Shown: positions 34,061 through 45,788 of the stretch, piece by piece
Layout of the letters: each line of letters begins with the position of its first letter
Position numbering within the stretch: the stretch's first letter is position 1
Assembly (NCBI GenBank): GCA_036426205.1
Contig: CM071567.1
Coordinates: forward strand, 294,660,592 to 294,724,591
Direction of reading: 5' to 3'
Length of the DNA stretch: 64,000 bases
Source of the DNA: Ascaphus truei
Lineage: Eukaryota; Chordata; Amphibia; Anura; Ascaphidae
Program-made: the position numbers and the translations under genes
The notes under the pieces: model-generated
Told to the model about the DNA's origin: nothing
Database searches by the model: none
Seen by the model: only the letters and a program-made list of their open reading frames with translations

Positions 34061-34984
34061 TACAATGAGGCCAGACACGTGAGGTCTATCTGGTTATAAG
34101 GGACATATATCCATTTGTTGCTCAAATGTAGGGGCAAGATGGTCATACTTAATCTCGCTGCGTCCGTCATGACAACCTGAATCTATTGTGTGTCTAGGTA
34201 CTAGAGAGGGGAAGTTATAAGTGTGTTTATATATTTAGGCAAACGTTAAACATAGTTTGGTCAATTTTTTTTTAACTCTGTCGTAATACCGTCAATCTCA
34301 GTTGATTTAAGACAGGGGTTGGCATATTTAGTTTCAATGAGGAAAAAATAGAACATGACTTTGCAAGGTATTAAGAAAATCTGATTTCAACAGAGGTGTG
34401 TTGTGGACCCAACATGTGAAGTCTCATTTCTGCACCAGTGAACTCTCTGGGAGAAAAAACATGACATATGGTAATTTAATATATACTGTAGTGATTTTGG
34501 TTTTATGTTTTATCCTGTTATTTTAAGAAACTGTCCTGCATTTACTGTAATTGTATGTTCTTGTAATCTAAGCACTCTATTTTTATATATATTAAAACAT
34601 TTATTAAGTTATGCTTCTGGGCTTTGAATGAACTGTTGCACACTGGAGAGAGTATTTACATTTTTGGACACATTTTGCTAGAACAGATGTATGTTAAGTG
34701 CATAGTTTTTCTATAATAAACAGTGTACCGAGACCCTAGCAGATATATTAATTTTACATATTTTATTTGCATAATTATGTACTACTTCAGCATACAGATA
34801 GTGACATACACATTATTTATATATGTATATATATAAATACATACATCATATATACATACTGTATGTAAATCTATACACACATGTATATAAACATATATAA
34901 ATCTATGAAACAAATAAAGTAGCGCCAAAGTGATTTAAAATAATCTAACCCTAATAGTGAATAAGATACTTCTAATGGTAAGAC
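34061..34984. other. Unassigned AT-rich sequence
   Basis: Includes TATATATATAAATACATACAT-like microsatellite at about 34815-34860. No gene recognised. Confidence 0.4.
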
Positions 34985-35849
34985 TAGGGGCCTCATGCAG
35001 TAAGCCCCGATAAGGCTTTTTCGGCATTTTATAGCCATTTTTTTCCTTCCTGATTCAGTAAGTGCCGATAAGTGGGAATTATCGGCAACTTTTCCTCCCG
35101 ATAAGAACTTATCGGGAGACGGCTGCCGATAAGCCACTTATCGGCACTTTTTAAACCCGGCTGAATTCAGGAAGCCCCGATCAGCTTTTCGGTGCTGATC
35201 GGCACCCCAGATTGGAGATTTTATGGCCAATCCAGCCCGCGAACTAAAGTTGGCAACTTGCTGGAGGAGAAGCATCGGCCGGGGCGACACTTAGAAAAAA
35301 TCAGCTCTTTTTCCTGCCTGTGATTGATGCCGGGGGTCTCCGGAGCTGATACCCGCACCGGAGCCCCCCGGCATGCATCCGAGGCAGGAAAAAGGCTTTT
35401 AAAGGCCACTTCATTACCTTAGCGGCTAACCGCTAAGGCAATAAAGGGGTTAACCCACCGTGCCATCTTTATTGTGGGTAGCGGGGGTGGGTGAAGGGGT
35501 ATTTGGCCCTGGGTGTGAGTTTAGGACTTGCGGGGGGGTTGCGGGGGCACTTAACCCCTTCACGACCGTAGCGGTTAATACCGCTACGGTCATGAAGGGG
35601 TTAAGGCCGCCCGCTACCCACCCGCAAGCCTTAAACAACCACCGATGGGGCTAATACCCCCTTCACCCACCCCCACTACCCACAATAATAAAAAAAACAC
35701 ACACCAGCCCCACACTAACTAAATAAATAAATAAATATATACAGTATATATATATACCTATACCCCCCTAACATACAGTATAGTAATGGGCACAATGACT
35801 ATTATCCACAAATGGATAATAGTGCAGTTGTCCATTTAAAATACATATA

Positions 35850-37041
35850 CAATAAATACATTAAATACATATAGTACTCACCACCCATGTCCGGCTGCCA
35901 CGATGAAGGCCATCCTCATCTTCATCCTGCCCATGCCCCATCCGCTTCTGCAAAACAGACACAATAATTAAAACATCCAATGTAATGTCCCCTAACCCCT
36001 TAATCACCATAGCGGTTATTAACCGCTACAGTCATTAAGGGGTTAACCCACCATCACCCACATACCCTCCCCACTAACCCCCCCAACCACCCTCACCCAC
36101 TACCCACAGGGGAGTCCTACCAAATACCCTTGGGGCCAATACCCCCTCCCCCAGCACATACAGTACAATAATGTGCCAAATAACTATTATCCACATAGGG
36201 ATAATACATTATTTGGCCATTATTAAACACATTAAATACCTTAATAAAATAAAGAAAATTGTACTAACCTCATCAATAAGAAGGCTCCGTCGCCAGCATC
36301 ATCCTTGGGGTCCGTTGCCAAAATAATAAATAGGAAATACATCTCAATTACATTAACATACCAATGAACCCCTTAATCACCTTATCGGGTACTAACCTCA
36401 AAGGTAATTAAGGGGTGAAGCCATCCTGCAATGGAAACACCACTTATGCATAACATCCTCAATGAATTAAAAAGCAATTTCCTAACCAAATCTCATTTAA
36501 TCATTCAATCTGAAGGCTCAAATGCCACTTAAAACATTGCTTTTACAGTGTATACATGTAGCATAACATGTAAACTACATGTAGACGCTGCAAATCAATG
36601 TTAACAATACAGTAAGCCAACTCAAATAGCCTGACATCACAAGAACTATATTATGTAAGCAAATAAAGTCAACATCAATGAATAAACACACATGAATTAC
36701 ATCCCTAAACAATTAAAATACCATCCATACCAATTACACAATTAACTATAGCTATCGTAACAGAGAACAAGTTCAAAACATACTAAAAAGGACACCAACA
36801 TTTACAATATACTAAAGCAAGCCTCTCCATAACCTACAGTACAGCATACAGCCCAAAACTTACATCTCTCTAATAATAAAATACATTTACAGTAACACAC
36901 ATCTATGCATAGCAGCATAGCCACAATCATTTACAATACATAAAATGAAGCTTTAACAACACTATCATTTCTTACCCTGTATGTATATATCTCTCTAGAC
37001 ATACATACATACATACATACAGTGGCAAGAAATGATATGCA
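35850..37041 (+). repeat. Left long inverted arm of foldback element
   Basis: Runs from AATAAATACATTAAATACAT to a CATACATACATACAGTGGCA microsatellite and AGAAATGATATGCAT. It pairs with 37703-38893. By eye only scattered single differences are seen (for example CCATCCTC against CCGTCCTC near 35910/38834), so the arms have been homogenised or are young. Confidence 0.93.
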
Positions 37042-37702
37042 TCACCATGTGACAGAGGCTTTCAATGATGTCACATCCTTTCTCCCCCAAGTCTCTGTCA
37101 CATGGTACTTGAACCAATCAGAGTAGGGATAGACTTCCCACGCTCTGATTGGCTGCCGTACCATGTGAGTCTGGCCATGTGTCTTTTCATGACGTCATCT
37201 TAAAGGCAATTGCAGCAAAGCCATTCTGATTGGCTGTGCTGTCATCCCTTTAAGTGACGTCATCATTTTTTTTTACATCGGCCAAAACACATAGTTTTCA
37301 CGGCCCAATCTGGGCCGTGGGAACCATATGACGAAAATGTGACGTCATAGGCCTTTAAAAGCCTATGTCGTCTTATTTTGAAGCCAGACGCCGAGGAGGA
37401 AGGACCTCCTCTGAAGAAAGAAGACCAGGGCGTGGCACCGGACGGCAAGAAGACCCCGGAAGAAGGTAGAAGAATACAGATGAAGATGGATTACAACTAG
37501 AAGACCCCTGGATTGTCGTGTTTTATTATTTTAATGTTTATTATTTTATGTTTTTTTATTTTATGGGTTCCTGTTCGTGGATTGGTTCGTGAGTAAGCTG
37601 ATCAACGGGAGTCGGTGGGGGCAAGTAATGGTAAGTTAAATAAAGAAATGTATTTAATGTAACTGTGGTTTTTTTTGCTTTTTCATGTCTTGATTTTTTT
37701 TT
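37042..37702 (+). promoter_or_regulatory. Promoter-like spacer between the long arms
   Basis: Three exact TGACGTCAT cAMP-response-type sites lie at 37190-37198, 37255-37263 and 37340-37348. CCAAT-box words lie at about 37112 (AACCAATCAG), 37146 and 37227 (GATTGGCTG). A TTTAAAA word at 37353 is followed by a purine-rich stretch (37370-37490). The arrangement suggests a plus-strand pol II promoter driving transcription into the right arm. No frame of note follows. Confidence 0.6.
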
Positions 37703-38893
37703 ATGCATATCTTTTCTTGCCACTGTATGTATGTATGTATGTATGTCTAGAGAGATATATACATACAGGGTAAGAAATGATAGTGTTGTTAAAGCTTCAT
37801 TTTATGTATTGTAAATGATTGTGGCTATGCTGCTATGCATAGATGTGTGTTAAATGTATTTTATTATTAGAGAGATGTAAGTTTTGGGCTGTATGTTGTA
37901 CTGTAGGTTATGGAGAGGCTTGCTTTAGTATATTGTAAATGTTGGTGTCCTTTTTAGTATGTTTTGAACTTGTTCTCTGTTACGATAGCTATAGTTAATT
38001 GTGTAATTGGTATGGATGGTATTTTAATTGTTTAGGGATGTAATTCATGTGTGTTTATTCATTGATGTTGACTTTATTTGCTTACATAATATAGTTCTTG
38101 TGATGTCAGGCTATTTGAGTTGGCTTACTGTATTGTTAACATTGATTTGCAGCGTCTACATGTAGTTTACATGTTATGCTACATGTATACACTGTAAAAG
38201 CAATGTTTTAAGTGGCATTTGAGCCTTCAGATTGAATGATTAAATGAGATTTGGTTAGGAAATTGCTTTTTAATTCATTGAGGATGTTATGCATAAGTGG
38301 TGTTTCCATTGCAGGATGGCTTCACCCCTTAATTACCTTTGAGGTTAGTACCCGATAAGGTGATTAAGGGGTTCATTGGTATGTTAATGTAATTGAGATG
38401 TATTTCCTATTTATTATTTTGGCAACGGACCCCAAGGATGATGCTGGCGACGGAGCCTTCTTATTGATGAGGTTAGTACAATTTTCTTTATTTTATTAAG
38501 GTATTTAATGTGTTTAATAATGGCCAAATAATGTATTATCCCTATGTGGATAATAGTTATTTGGCACATTATTGTACTGTATGTGCTGGGGGAGGGGGTA
38601 TTGGCCCCAAGGGTATTTGGTAGGACTCCCCTGTGGGTAGTGGGTGAGGGTGGTTGGGGGGGTTAGTGGGGGAGGGTATGTGGGTGATGGTGGGTTAACC
38701 CCTTAATGACTGTAGCGGTTAATAACCACTATGGTGATTAAGGGGTTAGGGGACATTACATTGGATGTTTTAATTATTGTGTCTGTTTTGCAGAAGCGGA
38801 TGGGGCATGAGCAGGATGAAGATGAGGACGGCCTTCATCGTGGCAGCCAGACATGGGTGGTGAGTACTATATGTATTTAATGTATTTATTGTT
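37703..38893 (-). repeat. Right long inverted arm of foldback element
   Basis: Inverse of 35850-37041, from ATGCATATCT and the TATGTATGTATG microsatellite to AATGTATTTATTGTTG. Confidence 0.93.
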
Positions 38894-39059
38894 GTTTATG
38901 TATTTTACATACACAGGGGGTGTATGTTGTGTATTGCAATGTTTATTGGGGGAAAATGTCCCCAATAAACATGCTATTCTGCCTTAACCCCTTCATTGCC
39001 TTAGCGGCTATCCGCTATGGTAATGAATCAGCATTTATGTATTTTTAATAATATTGTGC

Positions 39060-39310
39060 GGAAGCAGGGGGCCCCCTGAGCTGAACCGCATTAATTTGCG
39101 TCTCAGAGACCCCCTGCTTCCCGAATTACAGGCCCCGGTTTGGGGCATCGGTTACAGTGTCGCCGCCATATTTATAGCGGGCACGTCGCGAATGGGACGC
39201 TATAAAGATGGCGGCGACACTGCCACCCGATGAAACATTCCGGGGCTGTAACTCGGGAAGCAGGGGGTCCCTGGTCCACAAAGTGATGCGGTTCAGCTCG
39301 GGGGACCCCC
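39060..39310. repeat. GC-rich hairpin module 1
   Basis: AGCAGGGGGCCCCCTGAGCT, then CTGCTTCCCGA and ACAGGCCCCGG, return in inverse order after a centre near 39183 (GGCACGTCGCGAATGGGACG). Arms are about 115 bp. Outer sequence GAACCGCATTAA returns as TGATGCGGTTC. Confidence 0.85.
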
Positions 39311-39424
39311 TGCTCACTGTACAGTATTATTAAATAAATATTAATGCTGCTTCGCGACCGTAGCAGATACCCTGTAAGGTAAGGAACGAGTCTTTATTGA
39401 TGTGTGTGTTTTACTCATAGTGTA

Positions 39425-39667
39425 GATGTGCAGAGGGTCTCCCTAGCTGAAGCATTTTTGTTTTAGGTCCGGGGACCCCCTGTTTCCCGAGATACAGGCC
39501 CCTTTAGGGTGTGCCGGTATCCCTCTGCTTTGTGTACATGCCGCGGTCACGTGATCGGGACTTAATACAGAGGGATACCGGCACCTCATAAAGGGGCCTG
39601 TATCTCGGGGAGCAGGGGGTCCCCGACCTGAAACCAATGCGGTTCAACTCCGGAGACCCCCTGCACA
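39425..39667. repeat. GC-rich hairpin module 2
   Basis: Same layout as module 1, centred near 39548 on GCGGTCACGTGATCGGG. GGGGACCCCCTG, GAGATACAGGCCCC and GGTATCCCTCTG recur inverted. Module centres 1 and 2 are about 365 bp apart. Confidence 0.85.
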
Positions 39668-39979
39668 TGTACACTATGAATAAAAGTTGTTTAAAAATAC
39701 TTTATTTGTTGCTGATGTTTGCGCTGAGAGAGCAGCTTGTCTCTCTCTGCTGCAAACATCTATCGGCAGACAAGGCCTATCGGAAGGCTTATCAGGAGCC
39801 AGCCTGTATCGGCACAGGCTCATCGGCAGCTTTGCTTTCGCAGTCCTTCGGCAGGGATCGAAAGGATTCGGCCCTTACTGAATACTGCGAGGGCAAATCG
39901 CCAAAAAAAGGCCGATCACCCACCTATCCGCCACACTTGGTGAAAATATTTTATCGGGCCTTACTGCATGAGGCCCTAG

Positions 39980-40572
39980 ATCCTGTGTAGGTGCAAGTGT
40001 GATACTCGACAAATATATAGGTATATATGTAATATATATGTGCATATACACAATAAATTCCACAATAATTATAATGGTGCTAAATGTGCAAAAATAAAAA
40101 ACGTGCAAAAGAAAGTTTTAGAACCAGTCCTTTTGAATCAGTCCATGTAATACTTGACAATTGATGCTGGTATAGGGGTCTCCGGCTGTTCTCAAAATGG
40201 ATGAACCACATCCAATGGAAACCTAGAGGAGAAAAAGAAGAGAGTGCGCACGACCCATAGCATAAAATTGTACATTTTATGGTATAAAGGGGAGGGGGGG
40301 GGAAATGCACTCATAAGGGTAAAATCAATTCAGGCAATTGTGACATATATCACCACCAATCTGGTCACTCTGCGTCTGTATTCCACAATCCAAAGTACCC
40401 TCAGGGCTGTAGAGATGGAGTGGCTGATGCAGGGATCCAGAGGTGCTTTCAGAGGATTAAAATCAGTCTGTTTGAAGTCCCAGAGACTGTCTCTTGTGTT
40501 TAGACGGCCGCAATGATATTTTGCGCTCGATGCGGCCTCCTCGTGCGCATGCGTGGCGTCGTAGTGACGTTC
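39980..40572. other. Unassigned sequence
   Basis: Non-coding, with a G9 run at 40289-40300 and a CpG-rich part near 40500-40570 (CGTGCGCATGCGTGGCGTCG). It may be part of a Penelope-type or LTR repeat but has no diagnostic motif. Confidence 0.35.
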
Positions 40573-40672
40573 CCTGGGACACATGATTGAGCCACCTGTT
40601 CTGAAGGGATATCCTTAAAACCTGACCTGTTGGTGACCCTTGAGGACCAGAGTTCACCCACCCTTGCTCTAC
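40573..40672 (-). mobile_element. hAT-type MITE fragment
   Basis: Inverse reads AGAGCAAGGGTGGGTGAACT, TCCTCAAGGGTCACCAACAG, GATATCCCTTCAGAACAGGT. This is a terminal segment of a common vertebrate hAT MITE type with the note TCCTCAAGGG.CACCAACAGG. Only one end remains, so no target duplication can be scored. Confidence 0.6.
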
Positions 40673-41540
40673 ATCATGGGATCTTGCATTTTAGGGGCCT
40701 CATGACATAGTGGCTACATGATACCCCAAGAGTTGTCATTTTCTAGGGGAGATTGTGTCCTTCTTCCCTATGGAATACAGAACACGACCTGTAATGCAGG
40801 GCAATGTAAGAGGAGGATGCCTCTTCTGTTTCCGGGTTAAGGGCCCTCTGGCATCCAAAGGGTTAAAGCACAGTTATACACTGTTTGGTTTACATAAGTT
40901 ATAACCTAATATCTAAATCATATGCCTAATTGGGCAAACTCCCAGAAAAGTATTGCTTTCCATATTTTTGCATGAATCATTCACTACGGTGCCACCGTGT
41001 ATGGCACTGCTCCCAACTTCCATAGACTGGGTACTTTAGACAATTCTATTTTGTTTTTTACCTTTTATATCAATACCGTATATTTTCAATAAATGAGCTA
41101 TTTGATATAGCTCAAAACTAGGATGGTTTTATCTGGGCACCATGTCCATCCGATGTGCCTTTTTCCTTGTTTAATTTTAGTTTTGTCATTGTAATGTAAC
41201 ATGGGCATTTAGGATTAAAGATAATCTGGTAGAATACTGATTGAACAAAGAAACTGGCCACCCTTCATACCCATGCCGAGCCCAGAGTGGCTGTAAGAGA
41301 AATTAAAGGAAAAATGTTGGGATGGACAGTGTTCTACTGTATGTATCTTTAAAGAAAGGAGGAGAAAGTTGATTTTAATATAGAAGATTATAGTGAGATG
41401 ACCACTGGATTTAGGAAAAGGAGATACTGGTCCTAATTGGAAGAGAGAATGTTAGCTGCAGAGTTTAGGATCAAATGTAAATGGAATAGTGAAGGTGTGA
41501 AGCAGGGATAACACTGTAGGAAATGTCAGTAATAGAGATA
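40673..41540. other. Unassigned sequence
   Basis: No coding or repeat structure recognised. Confidence 0.4.
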
Positions 41541-42720
41541 CGGGTGAGGGTGGGTTAACCCCTTAATTACTATAGCAGTTATAAACCGCTAAGGTGATTA
41601 AGGGGTTAGGGGCCATTAGATTGTATTTTTTCTTGTACTCTTGCTGCCAACGGAGGACATGGACCTGGAGTATGATGAGGAGGATTCGCTTCTTTATGGC
41701 AGGGGTATGTAGAAATTGTATTTACTTTATTTATGCTTACTGGCTAATGTTTGAATTTGAATGGGCAAATGAGCTATTATCCATATCTGGATAATAGTAA
41801 TTTTGCCCATTACTGTACTGTATGGGTTGTTGTATTGTATGTCTTTATTTACTATATACTGTATAGCGCTAAAAGTGTACTCATCGCTTCAAGAGGTGGT
41901 GGGTAGTAGGGTTGTTGTGTTTATTTTTGTTTATTGGGGATAGAGGGATTGGGTGAAGGGGTAGTAGCCCCAAGAGTGGGTTTTTAGGCCTCCCAGGGGG
42001 TAGCGGGACTGGTTAACCCATTCATTACCATAGTGGTTCCCACTGCTGTGGTAGTAAAGGGGTTAACTCCATCCGTAACCTTCCTGGATGGCCTATCCAA
42101 CCACCCTGGGGCTACTGCCCCCTTCATCCACCCCCTTTGCCCCCAATAAACGGCCATTGCAGTTGAACCCCTTCCTTGCCTTAGCGGCTAGCTGCTAAGG
42201 TAATGAAGCTGTTTTAATAATTTTATTACTAGTGTACGTGAGCAGGGGGTCTCCGGAGCAGAACCACGTTGATTTCAGGTTCGGGGACCCCCTGCTTCCA
42301 AAGATACAGGCCCCGTTATTGGGTGCCGGTATCTCCTACGCATTTAAATGTCTTGCGTCACGTGATTGGGACATTTAAATGCATAAGAGATACAGGCACC
42401 CCATAACGGGGCCTGTATCTCGGGAAGCAGGTGGTCCCTGGACCTGAAATCAACGCGGTTCTGCTCTGGAGACCCCTGCTCACGTACACTTGTATTCAAA
42501 TTGTTGTTAAAAACCTGCAATCGCTGGAGGGATATGCACAGGGAGAGGCGGCTCTCTCTGTGCAGCTCTCTATGTTGGCCCGCCCATATCGCTGCAGATC
42601 CATGGGTGAGACCTTTGAGAAAGGCGAATATCACATCGCTTCTCCTCGCCATTTTTAGTCATTTATTCTAACGCCCATCTTCAGAGTCTTTCTGAATACT
42701 GTGATAACTACACTGACAAA
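41541..42720 (+). mobile_element. Partial relative of the foldback element (right half)
   Basis: Matches the order of 38690-39700 in the same orientation: GGGTTAACCCCTTAATTAC, GTGATTAAGGGGTTAGGGG, a purine-rich GAGGAGGA part, the GGATAATAG palindrome, TTAGCGGCTAGC and then a GC-rich hairpin. Divergence is clearly higher than between the two arms of the 35-40 kb element. Left and right ends are approximate and no TIR was found. Confidence 0.75.
42242..42480. repeat. GC-rich hairpin module 3
   Basis: Same layout as the modules at 39060 and 39425, centred near 42360 on GCGTCACGTGATTGGG. GGGGACCCCCTGCTTCC, GATACAGGCCCCGTTA and ACATTTAAATGC recur inverted. Confidence 0.88.
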
Positions 42721-42854
42721 ACTGGTGGCGTAACAGGACCAGAGAGATGTTTTATGAAGGCTTCTAGCATAGGCACCTATATGTTTTGCGATATTACTTC
42801 AAATTTTGTATATGGCAGTTTATGTATCTAGGCCAATGAATCCTCACACCATAC

Positions 42855-43236
42855 AGCTTGCAATATAACTTTGGTGCCTGAGGCAAAGGGATACAGCTCC
42901 ACCCCCTTATAACGCTATGCTTGGGGTCCAAAGAATCACATTGCATTATAAGCGGATCGGGTTAGAAATAATGTACAATTGTATGCATTGTACAATAAAG
43001 TATTTAAGATACCAATAATTGTGTTGTAAAGTATTCATAAATGCGAAATTTGGGAGCCACACTTGCATCACGTTATAAGCGGATTCGCGTTGTAACGGAT
43101 CGTGTTATAATGGGGTTGAGCTGTATTAAGTGATTTGCCTAAGGAGCTGACACTGGGGTTCTGATCAGGATTCAAAGTCAGTGTCATTGTTTTTAGAGTC
43201 AGTGCCTTCACTCACTGAGCTACTGTACTGCTTCAG
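42855..43236 (-). mobile_element. tRNA-headed core-SINE (minus), split by a MITE
   Basis: Minus strand: AGTAGCTCAGTGAGTGAAGG (pol III A-box-like), TTTGAATCCTGATCAGA, then the core TTAGGCAAATCACTTA, then, after the 230-bp MITE, CCTTTGCCTCAGGCACC and TTGCAAGCTGTATGG. The core (CCTTGGGCAAGTCACTT...CTGTGCCTCAG in family form) resembles vertebrate MIR-type CORE-SINEs. The two halves rejoin exactly at TA. Confidence 0.8.
42894..43123. mobile_element. 230-bp Tc1/mariner-type MITE nested in the SINE
   Basis: Ends CAGCTCCACCCCCTTATAAC and, inverted, CAGCTCAACCCCATTATAAC. TA on both sides (42892-42893, 43124-43125). Inner words ATTATAAGCGGAT and GTTATAAGCGGATTCG recur. It inserted at a TA in the SINE core. 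Confidence 0.92.
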
Positions 43237-43275
43237 CCTACTGCAGGATACTAGAGATACATTTGAGTATTATCT

Positions 43276-43516
43276 GGGAGAGTGGCTCAGTGAGTAAGGA
43301 CACTGAGTGGCACTTAGTTTGAAGCAGGGGAACCTGTTTAATTCCCGGTGTCGGCTCTTTGTGACCTTGGGCAAGTCACTTTATCTCCCTGTGCCTCAGG
43401 CACCAAAAAACATAGATTGTAAGCTCCACGGGCAGGAACTGTGTCTGCAAAAATGTCTCTGTAAAGCACTACGTAAAACTGGAAGCGCTATACAAGAACA
43501 AACTATTATTATTATC
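43276..43516 (+). mobile_element. tRNA-headed core-SINE (plus), full-length-looking
   Basis: A-box-like GTGGCTCAGTGAGTAAGG (from about 43281), degenerate B-box region TTTAATTCCCGGTGTC, the core CCTTGGGCAAGTCACTTTAT and CTGTGCCTCAGGCACC, then TTGTAAGCTCCACGGGCAGG and a TATTATTATTAT tail. TATTATCTG at about 43267-43276 and again at 43508-43518 is a likely target-site duplication. The minus copy at 42855-43236 lies head to head with it, 40 bp away. SINEs of this kind are copied by L2-class LINEs. Confidence 0.85.
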
Positions 43517-43587
43517 TGTGTTGATATTTAAGGTCAAAATAATGTGTATGTACAGATTGAATGAAAAAGGAAGGACCTAGAACCTTA

Positions 43588-44097
43588 GGCTGCGAACCCG
43601 CTGCAACCACCAGACCCCTGTCCGAATGGTCCCTGCCCCCGCTGCCTCCTTCCGGCAGGGCTGACTACGTACTGTGATGCGTCAGCCGGCCGATGCTGCA
43701 AGAATCTTGTGAATTTTGGCGCTGACACGTCACGTGGTACGCGAGTCAGCCAATGGGGAGGAGGGGAGGGAAGGAGCTAGATGGGAGGCGCCTTGGGCAG
43801 GGAGCAGGGAAGGAGCTGCGGGTTAAAGTGTGTGTGTGTATGTATGTATGTGTATATGTGTGTGTATGTGTGTGTGTGTGTATATGTATATGTGTGTGTG
43901 TGTGTATGTGTATGTGTGTGGGGGTGGACGGCACCACGACCAGATCCCGCCCCCCTCCCTCCCACTCCCGCCCCCGTCCCACTCCCGCCCCCCTATGGCT
44001 CACGGCTCCCTACAGACCGCATATCACGGTCTGTGTCTGTCAGCGCCCCGCCTGTCTGCAGTGCGGGCACGCTGACTGAGGGAGCGGGGCCTTAGCC
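43588..44097. mobile_element. PIF-Harbinger-type MITE (510 bp), TTA target duplication
   Basis: Ends GGCTGCGAACCCGCTG and, inverted, GGCTAAGGCCCCGCTC (about 13 of 16 match). TTA occurs at 43585-43587 and 44098-44100, the TWA target preferred by PIF-Harbinger. The interior is GC-rich with a TG/TA microsatellite (43826-43920). Translated TG frames are low complexity only. Confidence 0.8.
43826..43920 (+). repeat. TG/TATG microsatellite
   Basis: (TG)n with TATG and TGTATATG interruptions inside the MITE. Likely variable in length. Confidence 0.95.
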
Positions 44098-44100
44098 TTA

Positions 44101-45713
44101 GAGTAATATGCAGTAATATGCAGTGAAAGGAAGTGAGAACGATGTTGCTTAACGCCTTGAATGCAGGAGGGGGCCTTCCCCTGATCGCGACGTCCCTTAA
44201 TCTGGTAATGGAATAGGAGTCCTCTTTCATTTCCCTGCAAAACAGATTGTGTGCTGGGCTCCATAGAACGGGCACTCTGCTGGCATGAAGTAGCCACTAC
44301 GTTATGTGACCCCTAGAGTGCCAGACACTTTGACATAGTGGCTACATCAAAGGATTAAGAGACACAGAGGGAACATTGGGAGACTTAGGAGGAAAAGCTT
44401 GGTACGATCTTGCCACAGTGACAAAAGAGTGGACAAGAGAATGACTAACAGTATCAAAAACTACACAAATACCCAAGAGAGTAAGAACTGAATTTGACAT
44501 TGTTATATACTTTAGTCATGTTGATGTATAGGGTATTTTAAACTGTTACACATACTTATGTTAGGCTTAGCATATTCTGCCACTAATTGAGATTTTTTTT
44601 TGTTGGTTTTGTATGAACCAGTATTGTTTTCGATGCAAATGTTTAATCTTTGAAAATGTAAGCTATCAGATGTGAACAGTGTTTGTTTGTTTTTTTACTA
44701 AAACTGACTGCATTTCAAAGATGAAAATAAACACTAATACAGAACCATCTGTCATACAACTATACACATAAAAAGTCAAAGCTTTCATGTATTTTTAACA
44801 TACCTTAATTCCATCATAATAGACAATAACTATGTAAGCAAAGTGACTTTCAGATTTAAATCAGTAATCAGTAATTAGCATAGTTATATCTCATAACTTG
44901 CAGTTTTCTAATAATTCCACCATGGCAAAGTCCCATTTCTAATTTGCATGCCCAAATTATTTTCATGTTCCTCATCAAACTGAACGAGTAGCACAATTCT
45001 TTCTCATATAATTAATGCTGCTTGCAATCACGGGCTGGATTCAACTTTATATTTTATTTGCTGTGGAATCCGCATTTTAATTATTCCATTAAGTGTATGC
45101 GGAAAATACGATACAGCAAAAAAGTACATGCCTCCCATCTCTGATTATGTGACTCAAGTTACTCCTGATATGCAATTTATTGGAAGAAGTAAGCTGAACA
45201 AGTTAAGAGGGTCAATGTCATGACATTGCAGTATTACATTACATTATAGTATTCTAAGCTTAGTTATGCTTTATTATTGATATGTATGAGCCATATTTTA
45301 TTACCAGATCTTAGGAAAAGATGGCATCTTTCTCCTTTGTTCTGGCTCTCCCACAAGGACAAAAGAAAAACGTACGATACAGCAAATGGTGCTGTCCCTG
45401 TTCCAATGTGCTAATTAAAGTAATGATACTGTGTAAATGACAAGACAAGAAATGTAGAAGCAAGTAAACAAAGAAAGGATGAATAATGATGGTAGTATGG
45501 GGGACAGGAGCTTGCATTAGCATTAATGAAGAAAAGGTAAATGTCAACATTACAAGAGAAGTGTGTTTTCTACAAAGTCGATATCCAAAACTGTGATTTT
45601 TTCCCCAGACAATATGTCAAATATGTCGGAGAATTGGTGTCACTCTCTGTCCACCTTGACCTTACTGTGTGTCTGGTTTGTAGCAAAGTACCAGACTGTG
45701 TGATCATGCTAGT
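44101..45713. other. 1.6 kb of apparently unique sequence
   Basis: No gene or repeat recognised. The frame ending at 45762 shares its last 16 codons with a frame at 56332, because both lie in an LTR; the upstream codons do not match and I see no reason to call a gene. Confidence 0.4.
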
Positions 45714-45780
45714 AATAGCGGTGGCTAGTCCAGCTAGCTCTCTACCTTCCCCTGTCATGTAAGTTCTAATAAGATGTGGA
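45714..45780 (+). repeat. 5' LTR, left piece
   Basis: Matches 56284-56351 (GGCTAGTCCAGCTAGCTCTC). Cut at 45780 by the Penelope-like element. Confidence 0.8.
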
Positions 45781-45788
45781 CATTTTAG

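Larger units (their letters stand above)
34988..39976. mobile_element. ~5-kb foldback DNA element with 1.19-kb inverted arms
   Basis: Outer ends GGGCCTCATGCAGTAAG (34988) and its inverse (to 39976) are flanked by TAG on both sides (34985-34987, 39977-39979). Inside, 35850-37041 and 37703-38893 are near-identical inverted arms. The spacer 37042-37702 looks like a promoter. Outer parts (34988-35849 and 38894-39976) are only partly similar and contain palindromic GC-rich modules. Recurrent words such as TTAACCCCTTAAT, TAGCGGTTAAT and ATTATCC.A.T.GGATAAT are themselves small palindromes. There is no transposase frame; the longest frame is 117 codons and looks random. It must be moved by another element's enzymes. 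Confidence 0.85.

Noticed and set aside
43276..43350. tRNA-like head as a possible tRNA gene
   Set aside because: It lacks a foldable cloverleaf and has a degenerate B box; it is the head of a SINE.
43746..44095. Several long frames on both strands through the TG/TATG tract, rich in CVCVY or HTHTHT
   Set aside because: Simple-repeat translation in all frames; no protein can be inferred.
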